Positions 18,801 through 27,357 are shown, counted from the first letter of the stretch. The stretch: DNA of 64,000 bases from Beijerinckia sp. 28-YEA-48 (GCF_900104955.1 NZ_FNSI01000001.1:2266001-2330000), one strand, 5' to 3'. The notes: generated by a model not told the origin, from the sequence alone. Numbers and translations: made by a program.

Positions 18801-19324
18801 GCCAAGCGCTGGCCGGCGTGTTCAGCACGACCATCGCCGATGAGACTGTCGATGGCGCCGGTGGGGCCGCCACTCAACGCGATCAGGCCCTGGGCCTGGG
18901 CCGCGAGCTTTTCGATCTGCACATGCGGCAGATCGCCAGCGGAGGGATCGATCCAAGCCGCCGAGACGATGCGCATCAGATTGGCATAGCCCTCGGCATC
19001 CTGGGCGAGCACGACGACGGCGCCACGGCCTGCGCGGGGATCGTCAGCACGACTCCCGAGGTTGCGACCATCGCCGAAATCGACGGTGAGATGACAGCCG
19101 ATGATCGGCTGGATGCCTTCCTTGTAGAGTTTCTCGGAAAACTCGAGCGCCCCGAACAGATTGTTCGTATCGGTGATCGCCAGCGCCGGCATGGAATCGG
19201 CCTTGGCGAAATCGATCAATTTCGGGATCGTCAGCGCGCCTTCGCGCAAGGAAAAAGAGGTGTGCACGTGCAGGTGCACAAAACCCACTTTATCGACGAT
19301 CCGCTGCATGTTCTCAGGCTGCAT
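15851..19324 (-). CDS. dnaE: DNA polymerase III alpha subunit
   Basis: Replicative polymerase of about 1157 residues. The N-terminal PHP domain begins FVHLHVHTSFSLREGAL. The C-family polymerase core includes PDFDIDFCQ with its catalytic aspartates, GPGRGSGAGSL, and SHAAAYALIAYQT. An OB-fold region and tau-binding tail follow. The proS-lolC-lolD-dnaE order and full length indicate DnaE1 rather than the SOS polymerase DnaE2/ImuC. The start is uncertain: ATGs at 19324 or 19309 sit just before the conserved domain, while the frame is open to a GTG at 19456 that directly abuts the stop of the small upstream gene (TGA-GTG), so coupled translation from there is possible. Confidence 0.96.
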   Translation of the reverse strand: MQPENMQRIVDKVGFVHLHVHTSFSLREGALTIPKLIDFAKADSMPALAITDTNNLFGALEFSEKLYKEGIQPIIGCHLTVDFGDGRNLGSRADDPRAGRGAVVVLAQDAEGYANLMRIVSAAWIDPSAGDLPHVQIEKLAAQAQGLIALSGGPTGAIDSLIGDGRAEHAGQRLAELERIFAGRFYVELQRHGTPLEKRIEPVLLDFAYRRSLPLIATNEPYFAALSDHEAHDALLCIADGTTTGQTGRRQLTADHRFKTRAEMRGVFADVPEALAHSVEIALRCNYRPTTRGPILPRFTTETGEQRDEVEELQRQAREGLARRLAVHGMADGFGESDYQERLEFELSVIIKMKFPGYFLIVADFIKWAKAQGIPVGPGRGSGAGSLVAWSLTITDLDPMRFGLLFERFLNPERVSMPDFDIDFCQYRRDEVIRYVRQRYGVDRVAQIITFGSFLARGVMRNVGRVLEMPLGQVDKLAKLVPQNPAAPVSLKQAIESEPRLQEAMKEDERVATMLDIARKLEGLYSNASTHAAGIVIGDRPLVELVPLYRDPKSDMPATQFNMKWVEPAGLVKFDFLGLKTLTTLAITVELLRQRDVEIEIDKLPLDDKKTYEMLGRGETVGVFQVESAGMRKALTEMHADRLEDIIALVALYRPGPMANIPTYCAVKLGEQEADYIHPKIEPILKETFGVIIYQEQVMQIAQLLSGYSLGEADMLRRAMGKKIKAEMDAQRDRFVRGAVEREISKVKANEIFDLLAKFADYGFNKSHAAAYALIAYQTGWFKANHPVEFLAASMTLDKANTDKLAEFRNEAQRLGIKVEPPSINESESDFAVRRDANGELHIRYALSAVKGVGEGQAQAIVTARGDKPFRDFGDFANRIDPRAINRKVLENLAAAGAFDVFEKERARAIAAIDTVLAQANRTQAEALAGQSALFGDSAASFIVPKAQPWSPSERLRREFDAIGFFLSGHPLDDYQQVLGRLQVQRWVDFARSVKRGASAGRLAATVLDRQERRTKSGSKMGIVTLSDPSGQYEAILFQEGLNQYRDLLEKGSVVMVAVQASLEGEDVRARIATVEALDRAASKVQKGLRIFMRDDSPLASVAQRLGTKGEGEVSFVLMLERDRSEVEVKLPGRFHVSPQIAGAIKAIPGIVAVEHI

Positions 19325-19456
19325 ATTCGACGGCAATCCAGATATTTCGCGACTCACATCCCCCTTCTGGGAGACCGCGCGCATGATCAAGGAAGCCCGC
19401 GGCCGCGTCGAGCAGGAAGGGGACGTCCCTCCCGCCATCAACAGCGGCGTTTGCAC

Positions 19457-19555
19457 TCACACGAGCGGCGCCCCGGCGCGGGTCAGAAGCAGGATCAAGG
19501 CGACGAAGGCGCCGAGGGCTGCAAGCTCGAATGTGTCGTTCAGAAAGGTGCGCAT
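19457..19555 (-). CDS. 32-residue single-pass membrane protein under LexA-box control (SidA-like candidate)
   Basis: A short frame, too small for routine gene calling: 32 codons from ATG at 19555 to TGA at 19457. The polar start MRTFLNDTFE is followed by a hydrophobic helix (LAALGAFVALILLL) and a short positively charged end (TRAGAPLV). AAGGA lies 8 nt upstream of the ATG. The promoter TTGCAT-N17-AATAAT lies 38-66 nt upstream with an SOS box over its -10. The best-known protein of this kind is Caulobacter SidA, a 29-residue SOS-induced inner-membrane inhibitor of cell division. The resemblance is in size, topology, regulation and probably location; sequence homology could not be tested. The stop is directly followed by the GTG of the dnaE frame. 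Confidence 0.6.
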   Translation of the reverse strand: MRTFLNDTFELAALGAFVALILLLTRAGAPLV

Positions 19556-19588
19556 GACAATGTCCTTTTCCCGTTTCGATCACTGTAA

Positions 19589-19603
19589 GTTCATTATTTG
19601 TTC
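19589..19603. promoter_or_regulatory. LexA (SOS) box upstream of the small membrane gene and dnaE
   Basis: GTTC-ATTATTT-GTTC fits the alphaproteobacterial LexA operator GTTC-N7-GTTC exactly. On the minus strand its spacer contains AATAAT, the -10 of the promoter at 19593-19621, so bound LexA would block transcription. Confidence 0.8.
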
Positions 19604-19621
19604 TCATTCTTGTAAATGCAA
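19593..19621 (-). promoter_or_regulatory. Sigma-70 promoter for the small membrane gene
   Basis: -35 TTGCAT (19621-19616), spacer 17, -10 AATAAT (19598-19593). The predicted start near 19586 leaves a leader of about 30 nt. Confidence 0.65.
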
Positions 19622-19721
19622 CCCGTGAAATACGCCGGGACTGTTTCAGGGAAATTTATGGTTAATCAATACTTAAGCCGGCTGCTGGCTGAAACCGGCT
19701 GCGAGGCGCGGCCAGACAGGC

Positions 19722-20435
19722 CTATTCCAGCTCGACGAGCAGCCCGTCACGCAAGGTGACGCGACGGTCCATGCGGCTCGCCAGTTCCATATTGTGGGTG
19801 GCGACCAGGGCCGCGAGACCCGACGCGCGAACGATCTCGGTGAGAGCACCGAACACCAGATCGGCGGTGCGCGGATCGAGATTGCCGGTGGGTTCGTCGG
19901 CAAGCAGGATACGCGGCGTATTGGCGACGGCGCGCGCGATGGCAACGCGCTGCTGCTCACCGCCCGACAATGTTCCTGGCCGATGCTCCAGACGCTTACC
20001 AAGACCGAGGAAGGTGAGAATCTCAGTGGCGCGGCTGCGCGCTTCGGCCCGATCAAGACCGCGGATCATCTGCGGCAGCATGACGTTCTCAAGCGCCGAG
20101 AACTCCGGCAGCAGATGATGGAACTGATAGACGAAGCCAATCTCGACCCGGCGCAACGCCGTGCGCTCGGCATCGCCCATATGGGCTGTCGGCAGACCAC
20201 CGACATAGATCTCGCCGGCATCGGGATGTTCGAGCAGACCCGCCAGATGCAACAGCGTCGATTTGCCGGCGCCCGACGGCGCGATCAGCGCCACCGACTG
20301 GCCGGGCCAGAGACCCAGATCCGCGCCACGCAGAATATCCAGGGTTCCCTCCCCCTGGACGTAGCGGCGTTCAACCTTGTGTAATTGCAGGGCGGGCGCA
20401 ACGGTCACGGCATCACTCGTAGCGCAGCGCTTCAA
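19722..20435 (-). CDS. lolD: Lipoprotein-releasing ABC transporter ATPase
   Basis: Cytoplasmic ATPase of LolCDE, which extracts outer-membrane lipoproteins from the inner membrane. The 237 residues carry Walker [11 protein letters not shown]-loop [17 protein letters not shown], signature [14 protein letters not shown], Walker [13 protein letters not shown] and the H-loop ATHN. The first Walker A glycine is Ala, which I also associate with relatives in this group. It overlaps the permease gene by 23 nt. Confidence 0.94.
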   Translation of the reverse strand: MKRCATSDAVTVAPALQLHKVERRYVQGEGTLDILRGADLGLWPGQSVALIAPSGAGKSTLLHLAGLLEHPDAGEIYVGGLPTAHMGDAERTALRRVEIGFVYQFHHLLPEFSALENVMLPQMIRGLDRAEARSRATEILTFLGLGKRLEHRPGTLSGGEQQRVAIARAVANTPRILLADEPTGNLDPRTADLVFGALTEIVRASGLAALVATHNMELASRMDRRVTLRDGLLVELE

Positions 20436-21732
20436 CAGGGTCCGTCTTGGCAGCGCTCCAAGACGGCAGGATCGTCGCCAGCAAAGACAGGCTGAGCGAC
20501 AAGGTGACGATGGTGATCACGTCCGACGGCACGACGACCGAGGGCAGACGGCTTAAGAAATAATAGGTCGGGTCGAACAGGTTGAGGTTGAACACAGCGT
20601 TCAGTCCTGTGCGGATCGACTCGAGATTATGCGCCACCAAAAGGCCAAGCAGGAAACCGGCCAATGTGCCGACAATGCCGATGGCCGAGCCGGTGATGAA
20701 GAATATCCTCAGAATGGCCCCGCGCGTGGCGCCCATGGTGCGCAGGATGGCGATCGCCCTGCCCTTGTCCTTCACCAGCATGGTGAGGCCCGAGATAATG
20801 TTGAGCGCCGCGACGATGACGATGAGCGTGAGGATGAAGAACATCACGGTGCGCTCGACCTTCAACGCCTCGAAGAAGGAGCGATTGCGCTGGCGCCAGT
20901 CGGTCATGATCATCGGCCGGCCGATGACCGCATCGAGCTTGGTGCGGATGTTGTCCATGTCGTCGGGATTATCGACGAAGACCTCGATCACCGTCGCCTC
21001 GTCCTCGCGGTTGAAGAACTCCTGCGACTCGGCAAACGGCATATAGACGAAAATGCCATCGAACTCGGACACCCCGATCTGGAAAATCGCAACGACGGGA
21101 TAGGATTTGATGCGTGGGGCAACGCCAAAGGGTGTCTGCGCGCCACGGGCAGTGAGAATGGACACCTTATCGCCGACGCGCACGCTCAGATTCTCAGCCA
21201 GTTTCTGACCGATGGCGACGCCTTCCGAGGTGTCGAAATTGTCCAATGTGCCGAGCTTCACATTGCCGGCAATGCCCGGCAATTGCTTGATGTCCCTCTC
21301 GCGGATGCCACGCACCAACGCGCCTGACTGCTGATAGGGCGAAGAAACACCAGCGGCGCTTTCCACCATCGGCAGCGCCACTTTAACGCCAGGCACTTTC
21401 GTGATCCGGCCGATCACCTCATCATAGTCGGTGAGCGGCGTGTCGGCGCCCTGCATGAAGATATGGCCATTGATGCCAATGATCTTGCTCATCAGCTCGA
21501 TATGGAAGCCGTTCATCACCGACATGACGACGATGAGCGTGGCGACGCCCAGCGTGATGCCGAGGAAGGAAAATCCGGCGATGACCGAAACGAACCCGTT
21601 GGCCCGGCGCGAGCGCAGATAGCGCATGGCCAGCATCCATTCGAACGCGGAGAAAGGCCGCGTGCCGGATGCCGGCGCCTGCTTGTTGGGCGCCTGACTA
21701 TTGCTTGCCGGGGCTGCAACGGGTGCATTCAT
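20413..21732 (-). CDS. lolC: Lipoprotein-releasing ABC permease (LolC/LolE type)
   Basis: Inner-membrane permease of 439 residues with four transmembrane helices and a large periplasmic domain (about residues 75-300) between helices 1 and 2. The N-terminal block [20 protein letters not shown] and the C-terminal [16 protein letters not shown] are typical of MacB/FtsX-fold permeases. Only one permease gene is present, as in many alphaproteobacteria where one LolC/E-like subunit may form a homodimer. It overlaps proS by 4 nt and lolD by 23 nt. Confidence 0.93.
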   Translation of the reverse strand: MNAPVAAPASNSQAPNKQAPASGTRPFSAFEWMLAMRYLRSRRANGFVSVIAGFSFLGITLGVATLIVVMSVMNGFHIELMSKIIGINGHIFMQGADTPLTDYDEVIGRITKVPGVKVALPMVESAAGVSSPYQQSGALVRGIRERDIKQLPGIAGNVKLGTLDNFDTSEGVAIGQKLAENLSVRVGDKVSILTARGAQTPFGVAPRIKSYPVVAIFQIGVSEFDGIFVYMPFAESQEFFNREDEATVIEVFVDNPDDMDNIRTKLDAVIGRPMIMTDWRQRNRSFFEALKVERTVMFFILTLIVIVAALNIISGLTMLVKDKGRAIAILRTMGATRGAILRIFFITGSAIGIVGTLAGFLLGLLVAHNLESIRTGLNAVFNLNLFDPTYYFLSRLPSVVVPSDVITIVTLSLSLSLLATILPSWSAAKTDPVEALRYE

Positions 21733-23063
21733 GCAGAGAACCGCGCGCTGAGCTTGTTGAAGGCCTCATCAGGCGACAAGGTCTCGCGGACGCCACTGCG
21801 CCGCTCCTTGATCTCGACCTTGCCTTCGGCCAAGCCCTTGGGGCCGACGATGAGCTGATAGGGCAGACCGATCAGATCGAAGGTGGCGAATTTCGCGCCC
21901 GGCCGCTCGTCCCGGTCATCATAGAGCGTGTCGACACCAGCCTTGGTCAGCCGCTCGTAGAGATCCGCACAGGCGGCATCGACCGCCTTGTCGCCGACCT
22001 TCAGATTGGCGAGGCCGACATGGAACGGCGCGACGGCATCCGGCCAGATCATGCCGGCGTCATCATGGTTGGCCTCGATGATCGCGGCGGCGAGCCGCGA
22101 CGGGCCGATGCCATAGGAGCCGCCGTGCACGGCGACTTCCTTGCCATCGGGACCGTTCACCACGGCGCGCATGGCCTGCGAATATTTGGTGCCGAAATAG
22201 AAGATATGGCCGACTTCAATGCCGCGCGCCGAGACCTTCGCGGCTTCGGGAAGCGCGTCGAAGGCGGCGGCGTCATGCATTTCCGACGTCGCCGCATAGA
22301 GCGAGCGCCACTTGTCGACGACGCCCTGAATGCCAGCCTTGTCGTCGAAATCGATATTGGCCGGCGGCGGCTCGAAGGACAGATAATCCTTGTGGCAGAA
22401 CACTTCGCTCTCGCCGGTCGAGGCCAGGATGATGAATTCGTGGCTGAGGTCGCCACCGATCGGGCCGGTGTCGGCCACCATGGGGATGGCGGTGAGGCCC
22501 ATGCGCGCGAAGGTGCGCAGATAAGCAACGAACATCCTGTTGTAGGAATGCCGGGCGTTCTCCGCATCGATGTCGAAGGAATAAGCGTCCTTCATCAGGA
22601 ATTCACGCGACCGCATCACGCCAAAGCGCGGCCGCACTTCGTCGCGGAACTTCCACTGAATGTGGTAGAGATTGAGCGGCAGATCCTTGTAGGAGCGGAC
22701 ATAGGCGCGGAAGATCTCGGTGATCATTTCCTCGTTGGTCGGCCCGAAGAGCATTTCGCGCTCCTGCCGATCCTTGATGCGCAGCATCTCCTTGCCGTAG
22801 TCGTCATAGCGGCCGGACTCGCGCCACAGCTCCGCCGACTGGATCGTCGGCATCAGCAATTCGATGGCGCCGGCGCGGTTCTGCTCTTCACGGATGATGT
22901 CCTGGATCTTGTTGAGGACCCGCAAACCGATCGGCAGCCAGGCATAAATACCGGCCTGTTCCTGCCGGATCATGCCGGCGCGCAGCATCAAGCGATGCGA
23001 AACGATTTCCGCTTCCTTGGGTGTTTCACGCAGGATCGGCAGAAAATATCGGGACAGACGCAT
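21729..23063 (-). CDS. proS: Prolyl-tRNA synthetase, short form
   Basis: Class II aminoacyl-tRNA synthetase charging tRNA-Pro. Class II motifs are visible ([37 protein letters not shown]; the C-terminal [17 protein letters not shown]). At 444 residues it lacks the roughly 180-residue INS editing domain of the E. coli enzyme. This is the known alphaproteobacterial arrangement, where editing is done in trans. It is the first gene of the proS-lolC-lolD run. Confidence 0.95.
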   Translation of the reverse strand: MRLSRYFLPILRETPKEAEIVSHRLMLRAGMIRQEQAGIYAWLPIGLRVLNKIQDIIREEQNRAGAIELLMPTIQSAELWRESGRYDDYGKEMLRIKDRQEREMLFGPTNEEMITEIFRAYVRSYKDLPLNLYHIQWKFRDEVRPRFGVMRSREFLMKDAYSFDIDAENARHSYNRMFVAYLRTFARMGLTAIPMVADTGPIGGDLSHEFIILASTGESEVFCHKDYLSFEPPPANIDFDDKAGIQGVVDKWRSLYAATSEMHDAAAFDALPEAAKVSARGIEVGHIFYFGTKYSQAMRAVVNGPDGKEVAVHGGSYGIGPSRLAAAIIEANHDDAGMIWPDAVAPFHVGLANLKVGDKAVDAACADLYERLTKAGVDTLYDDRDERPGAKFATFDLIGLPYQLIVGPKGLAEGKVEIKERRSGVRETLSPDEAFNKLSARFSA

Positions 23064-23321
23064 TCGGCATTCCAGTTGTGGCGTTGCGTGGACCTGAAAG
23101 GTAGGGACGAATCGTAGAGAAATCCGCAGTCAGTTCAGGCTCTGTTACCAATCGCACTGCGGAAAAAATTACAAGCGTGGCAGCGTTTGTTCAGGCGGTT
23201 CGTTGGGCAAATTCGGGGATCACTGTCGACGTGGGCGAGCTGAACGGTCCGACACTGGCGGAATGTTGGCGAATTCCGAGAAAATTATCCCGATTTAATG
23301 TGGGGCGTCCGGCCCGCGAAA
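23064..23321. other. Non-coding region upstream of proS
   Basis: No supported gene. A plus-strand open frame at 23177-23446 runs through the promoter of the putative small RNA and has no Shine-Dalgarno or recognisable domain, so I do not annotate it. The proS promoter is expected here but no clear hexamers were found. Confidence 0.5.
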
Positions 23322-23350
23322 TTGGAAAAATCATTGTATACCATTATAAT
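23322..23350 (+). promoter_or_regulatory. Sigma-70 promoter of a putative small RNA
   Basis: TTGGAA (23322-23327), 17-nt spacer, TATAAT (23345-23350). It is among the best consensus matches in the window, and no protein gene starts downstream before the terminator at 23604. Confidence 0.65.
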
Positions 23351-23356
23351 CAGCAG

Positions 23357-23650
23357 GTTATCGCAAATTTTGGGAACAATAATCGGCTCAAAAAAATCGA
23401 TAGGTTGCTACTGAATTCACGTGACACGTGGTCGCACTTTAGCTAGCTTCGCGACGCCAATCCAAAAGGAGGCCGCTACCCAAATTTGGTAGTCGCAAAT
23501 ACCGAGTCTCGGGAGGGAGCCTGCCGCTAGCCTGCGCCGCTAAAGGCGCTGCGACCTCCACCGAGGCCGCAAAATGGACATGGCAGGTCAGCAAGAACTA
23601 AACAGCAAGGTCTCGCGGGCTGGCCCCAGCGAACCTTGCTTTTGTTTTTT
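23357..23650 (+). ncRNA. Putative structured small RNA between proS and the tgt operon
   Basis: A plus-strand transcript of up to about 290 nt is framed by the promoter at 23322-23350 and the terminator at 23604-23650. Inside are foldable pieces: CTACC-CAAATTT-GGTAG near 23475, a GAGG/CCTC stem enclosing GCGCC-GCTAAA-GGCGC (about 23508-23565), and the final nested hairpin. Neighbouring genes are on the minus strand, so the terminator cannot belong to them. It does not show the conserved cores of tmRNA, SRP RNA or RNase P; 6S-type RNA was considered but cannot be shown by eye. Confidence 0.5.
23604..23650 (+). terminator. Rho-independent terminator of the putative small RNA
   Basis: AGCAAGG (23604-23610) pairs with CCTTGCT (23634-23640). 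An inner GCTG-GCCC-CAGC hairpin lies between them, and TTTGTTTTTT follows. Confidence 0.8.
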
Positions 23651-23676
23651 GGCTTTTGCTTTTAGTGAGCCGCGCC

Positions 23677-23883
23677 TTATCTGACGTTTTCCTGCGCCGC
23701 CAGCTTCTTCAATTCCATGATCGACAAGCGAATGCCTTTGTCATCTCTGACGATGTATTCCAGTTCCTCTGTCAGCATCGAGGCCAGCTTCTCGATGGCT
23801 GCCGCCGCCGTTGACGCGCCTTCACGGCTCTGCAGTTCCTGCTGAGCGCCTTTCGCAAACACTTCGATATTGAATTTGTCCAT
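23677..23883 (-). CDS. Small conserved-looking hypothetical protein (68 residues)
   Basis: Starts MDKFNIEVFAKGAQQELQ, with AAGGGG 6 nt before the ATG; the frame upstream to 23931 is less likely coding. Mixed alpha/beta composition, no signal peptide or membrane segment. It is rich in Ala and Glu with a charged C-terminal helix (SIMELKKLAAQ). It lies 54 nt downstream of tgt on the same strand and is probably cotranscribed with queA-tgt. The family was not recognised and no function can be given. Confidence 0.7.
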   Translation of the reverse strand: MDKFNIEVFAKGAQQELQSREGASTAAAAIEKLASMLTEELEYIVRDDKGIRLSIMELKKLAAQENVR

Positions 23884-23937
23884 TGCCGCCCCTTCGCCTA
23901 CCGAGCGCGTCGTGTTTCGGTCGAAACGCAATTTGCT

Positions 23938-25068
23938 TTAAGCCTCGGCGTCCGTGCCCCGCGCCCATCCCTCGCGCACACCGTCGCAATAATCGGCCAG
24001 ATTGCCCGTCGCGATGGCCTCGCGCATGCCCGCCATCAATTGCTGGTAGTAGGCCAGATTGTTCCAGGTCAGCAGCATCATGGCCAGAATCTCTTCTGAC
24101 TTCACCAGATGGTGCAGATAGGCGCGGGTATAATCGCGACCGGCCGAAGCGGGCGAGTTCTCGTCCAGAGGCCGCTGGTCGGTGGCATATTTCGCGTTGC
24201 GCAGATTGAGCTTGCCGAAGCTGGTGAAGGCCTGCCCGTGGCGGCCAGCGCGGGTCGGCATGACGCAGTCGAACATGTCGACGCCGCGCGCCACGCTCTT
24301 CATCAGATCGTCTGGCGTGCCAACGCCCATCAGATAACGCGGCTTGGCTGACGGCAGATGCGGCTCGACCGTTTCGATCATGTCCAACATCACATCCTGC
24401 GGCTCGCCGACGGCCAAGCCGCCGATGGCCAGGCCATGGAAATCCATGTCCGCCAGCGCCCGAGCGCTTTCGATGCGCAACGGTTTATTGGCCCCGCCCT
24501 GCACGATGCCGAAGGCAGCATGGCCGTCGCCACCGCGAAAGGCCTTGCGGGAACGCTCGGCCCAGCGCAGCGACAGGCGCATGGCGCGCTCCGTCTCCGC
24601 ATCGGACGCCGGCAGTTTGACGCATTCGTCGAACTGCATCTGGATGTTGGAGCCAAGCAGATGCTGGATCTCCATCGACCGTTCCGGCGTCAGCAGATGG
24701 CGCGAGCCATCGATATGCGACTGGAAGGTGACGCCGTTCTCATCGAGCTTGCGCAGCTTGGCGAGCGACATCACCTGGAAGCCGCCGGAATCGGTGAGGA
24801 TCGGATAGGGCCAGTTCATGAAACGATGCAGGCCGCCGAATTCAGCGACGCGCTCGGCGCCCGGCCGCAACATCAAGTGATAGACATTGCCGAGAACGAT
24901 GTCGGCGCCCAGCTCCCGCACCTGTTGCGGGTACATCGCCTTGACGGTCGCTGCGGTGCCAACCGGCATGAAGGCCGGCGTGCGGATTTCACCGCGCGGC
25001 ATGATGATCCGGCCGGTGCGCGCTGCGCCTTGGGTTTTGGCAATGACGAAAGAAAAACCGTTGCTCAT
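23938..25068 (-). CDS. tgt: tRNA-guanine transglycosylase lacking the zinc cysteines
   Basis: Exchanges guanine-34 of GUN-anticodon tRNAs for preQ1 in queuosine synthesis. The 376 residues carry conserved GTAATVKAM, the catalytic-region [18 protein letters not shown] and [14 protein letters not shown]. The zinc-binding CxCxxC segment expected before RAYLHH reads SPASAG at about residues 305-310, so all three structural cysteines are replaced. The rest of the fold, including the following His, is retained. The ATG at 25068 overlaps the queA stop (ATGA), which fixes the start. Confidence 0.94.
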   Translation of the reverse strand: MSNGFSFVIAKTQGAARTGRIIMPRGEIRTPAFMPVGTAATVKAMYPQQVRELGADIVLGNVYHLMLRPGAERVAEFGGLHRFMNWPYPILTDSGGFQVMSLAKLRKLDENGVTFQSHIDGSRHLLTPERSMEIQHLLGSNIQMQFDECVKLPASDAETERAMRLSLRWAERSRKAFRGGDGHAAFGIVQGGANKPLRIESARALADMDFHGLAIGGLAVGEPQDVMLDMIETVEPHLPSAKPRYLMGVGTPDDLMKSVARGVDMFDCVMPTRAGRHGQAFTSFGKLNLRNAKYATDQRPLDENSPASAGRDYTRAYLHHLVKSEEILAMMLLTWNNLAYYQQLMAGMREAIATGNLADYCDGVREGWARGTDAEA

Positions 25069-26168
25069 GAGTCCATGGTCTTGGTTGGATCGGCAGCGCG
25101 CGTCAACAGGCAGCAATCGCCATAGCTGTAGAAGCGGTAGTCCTTAGCGATGGCATGGGCATAGGCCGCCTTCATCGCGGTCAGTCCACCGAAGGCCGAA
25201 ACCAGCATGAACAAAGTCGAACGCGGCAGGTGAAAATTGGTCAGCAGCATGTCGATCGCCCGGAAGCGATAGCCGGGCGTGATGAAGATCGACGTGTCCT
25301 TGGCAATCGGATGGATAACGCCCTGCTCGTCCACCGCCGTCTCGAGAATGCGCAGGCTAGTGGTGCCGATCGCCAGCAGGCGCCCGCCAGCGCGACGGGC
25401 GCGGTTCAGGGCGTCGGCCACCTCAGGGGAGATCACACCAAACTCCGCATGCATGCGGTGTTCGTCGGTATTGTCGACCTTCATCGGCAGGAAGGTCCCT
25501 GCTCCCACATGCAAGGTCACTTTGTGGATGGCGACGCCGCGCGCTTCGAGACTCGCGACAAGCTCGGGCGTGAAATGTAGCCCTGCCGTTGGCGCGGCAA
25601 CCGCGCCGCTCTCGCGCGCGAACAGAGTTTGATAGTCGCTGGCGTCGTGGGTGTCCTCGCCGCGCTTCGAGGCGATATAGGGCGGCAGCGGCATGGAGCC
25701 GAGATTGACGATCGCGTCGTCGAGCGCCGCACCAGTCAACGCGAATTCAAGAAGCGCCTCTCCGCCTTCACCTTTTTCAATCACCTCGGCATCGAGGCTG
25801 GCGAGCAGACAGGCCATGCTTTCGGAACTGTCGCCAAAGCGAATGCGCTCGCCGACATTGAGTTTCTTGGCTGGACGCACGAAAGCGCGCCAGCGGCTGT
25901 CGCCTTCGCGCTTGTGCAACGTCGCTTCGATGCGCGCCACCGCTTCGCCGCGCACGCGCACGCCGCTCAAGCGGGCAGGAATAACTTTCGTATCGTTGAC
26001 GACGACCACGTCGCCAGGGCGCAGGAAGGTCGGCAGGTCGCCGACGATATGATCGCGCAGCGGCGCATCGGGCTCGACGACAAGCATACGGGCGCTGTCG
26101 CGCGGCTCGGCCGGGCGCAGCGCGATGCGATCTTCCGGGAGATCGAAGTCGAAGAGGTCGACACGCAA
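25065..26168 (-). CDS. queA: S-adenosylmethionine:tRNA ribosyltransferase-isomerase
   Basis: Transfers and isomerises the ribosyl part of SAM onto preQ1-34 of tRNA to give epoxyqueuosine, the step after Tgt. The 367 residues start [20 protein letters not shown]. Conserved blocks include [46 protein letters not shown] and [16 protein letters not shown]. It is coupled to tgt by a 4-nt overlap. A stable hairpin lies just upstream of the start. Confidence 0.95.
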   Translation of the reverse strand: MRVDLFDFDLPEDRIALRPAEPRDSARMLVVEPDAPLRDHIVGDLPTFLRPGDVVVVNDTKVIPARLSGVRVRGEAVARIEATLHKREGDSRWRAFVRPAKKLNVGERIRFGDSSESMACLLASLDAEVIEKGEGGEALLEFALTGAALDDAIVNLGSMPLPPYIASKRGEDTHDASDYQTLFARESGAVAAPTAGLHFTPELVASLEARGVAIHKVTLHVGAGTFLPMKVDNTDEHRMHAEFGVISPEVADALNRARRAGGRLLAIGTTSLRILETAVDEQGVIHPIAKDTSIFITPGYRFRAIDMLLTNFHLPRSTLFMLVSAFGGLTAMKAAYAHAIAKDYRFYSYGDCCLLTRAADPTKTMDS

Positions 26169-26193
26169 AGAGACACTTCCTGAAACGGATCAC

Positions 26194-26215
26194 GGCCGGA
26201 TGCGAACATCCGGCC
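26194..26215 (-). other. UUCG-capped hairpin between the cyclophilin gene and queA
   Basis: On the minus strand GGCCGGATG-TTCG-CATCCGGCC is a perfect 9-bp stem with the extra-stable UUCG loop. No T-run follows, so it may moderate readthrough from the cyclophilin gene into queA rather than terminate fully. Confidence 0.5.
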
Positions 26216-26248
26216 GGTCAGATTTAATCCAAGACCTTTAGTCTAAAC

Positions 26249-26704
26249 TCAGCTGATCTTGGCCGAGACGATCTTGTCGGGTTCGCGAACGGGCTCGCCG
26301 CGCTTGATCTTGTCGACATTCTCCATGCCGGACGTGACTTCGCCCCACACCGTATATTGACGGTTGAGGAAGCTCGCGTCGCCGAAGCAGATGAAGAACT
26401 GCGAATTGGCCGAATCCGGGTTCTGCGCCCGCGCCATCGAGCAGGTGCCACGCACGTGCGGCTCGTTGTTGAACTCGGCCTTCAGGTTCGGATATTTCGA
26501 ACCGCCGGTGCCGGTGCCATGTGGGCAGCCGGTCTGGGCCATGAAGCCGTCGATGACACGATGGAAGACGATGCCGTCATAGAAGCCTTCGCCGACGAGC
26601 TTCTTGATGTGCTCGACATGGTTGGGCGCCAGATCGGGGCGCATGCGGATGACGACCGAACCTTTGGTCGTTTCAAGCGTCAGGGTATTTCCTTCGTCCG
26701 ACAT
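26249..26704 (-). CDS. Cytosolic cyclophilin-type peptidyl-prolyl isomerase
   Basis: PpiB-like prolyl isomerase of 151 residues without a signal peptide. Active-site motifs are GIVFHRVIDGFMAQTG, FNNEPHVRGTCSMARA and NSQFFICFGDASFLN. AGGAGA is 5 nt before the ATG at 26704; the frame continues much further upstream but there it only shadows the neighbouring gene. It is paralogous to the exported cyclophilin at 27385, with one secreted protein gene in between; all three are on the minus strand. Confidence 0.93.
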   Translation of the reverse strand: MSDEGNTLTLETTKGSVVIRMRPDLAPNHVEHIKKLVGEGFYDGIVFHRVIDGFMAQTGCPHGTGTGGSKYPNLKAEFNNEPHVRGTCSMARAQNPDSANSQFFICFGDASFLNRQYTVWGEVTSGMENVDKIKRGEPVREPDKIVSAKIS

Positions 26705-26724
26705 AGTGTCTCCTGGTGTAAGAA

Positions 26725-27342
26725 CTAAATGGCGCTGGCCGGCTTCTTGGCCGCCGGCGCGATGAAGCGGATGGCGAAACTGCGCCCCGCAATAGCCTTT
26801 CCGAACGCGGGGGTAAACCTCAGCGGCGTGCAGGCGCGAACGGCCGACAGAATGGAGGCGCGCAAGGTATCGCGCAAAACCTCGTCCCGCCCCGCCTTCA
26901 CATAGGTCACGCGGGGCTCGCCGATCAGGTCTCCGATCTTCGAAAAGCTCATTCGGACAGTGACTTCGAGGTCGCCCAGCGTATTGCTCGGCGGCCGCCA
27001 GCAGGACAGGATGTGATCGGGAATATCGCGCGCCATATTGAGCCGCCCGTTGCCGTCCTCCGGCGCCGCCTGCGCGCCGTCCTGCGGCTTTTCGGCCTGC
27101 ATGACGAACCCACCGCCGATCGGCGGAATAACCGTCGAAACAGGCGGCGTCAGATAGCCTTGCGGACCGCGCAGCTTGCCGAGCCATTTCGGGTTCGGCC
27201 GGATTTCGCCCAGATGTTTGCCGGGCGACGGAATCTCACCGTAGTGACGCTGGTAATAATATTGGGCCGACAGATCTTGCGCCGGCACCATGGCGAGCGC
27301 CGCAACGGCTCCGATAAAGGCCATGCGACGCAACACCATCAT
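26725..27342 (-). CDS. Secreted hypothetical protein with a TonB/TolA-C-like domain
   Basis: 205 residues with a signal peptide (MMVLRRMAFIGAVAALAMVPA, cleavage around DLSA-Q). A proline/glycine-rich middle follows. The C-terminal domain of about 100 residues (DHILSCWRPPS, strands around VTVRMSFSKIGDLIG, RASILSAVRACTPL, AIRFI) resembles in pattern the TolA/TonB C-terminal fold; that is inference from layout. It lies between two cyclophilin genes, 20 nt upstream of the cytosolic one, so it may be a co-regulated envelope protein. Confidence 0.7.
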   Translation of the reverse strand: MMVLRRMAFIGAVAALAMVPAQDLSAQYYYQRHYGEIPSPGKHLGEIRPNPKWLGKLRGPQGYLTPPVSTVIPPIGGGFVMQAEKPQDGAQAAPEDGNGRLNMARDIPDHILSCWRPPSNTLGDLEVTVRMSFSKIGDLIGEPRVTYVKAGRDEVLRDTLRASILSAVRACTPLRFTPAFGKAIAGRSFAIRFIAPAAKKPASAI

Positions 27343-27357
27343 ACTCTCCCTGTTCGG

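Noticed and set aside
16799-19588. 929-codon plus-strand frame opposite dnaE
   Set aside because: Antisense shadow of dnaE caused by high GC and codon bias; composition is His/Arg/Asp-rich and no motif is present. The same holds for the 767-codon frame opposite gyrA and the 599-codon frame opposite the KOR flavoprotein.
23177-23446. 89-codon plus-strand frame upstream of the small RNA
   Set aside because: It spans the TTGGAA-N17-TATAAT promoter, has no Shine-Dalgarno or recognisable domain, and its composition follows the intergenic DNA.
26705-27187. Upstream extension of the cytosolic cyclophilin frame to 27187
   Set aside because: The extension lies over the secreted hypothetical gene in another frame, and a good ribosome site precedes the ATG at 26704.
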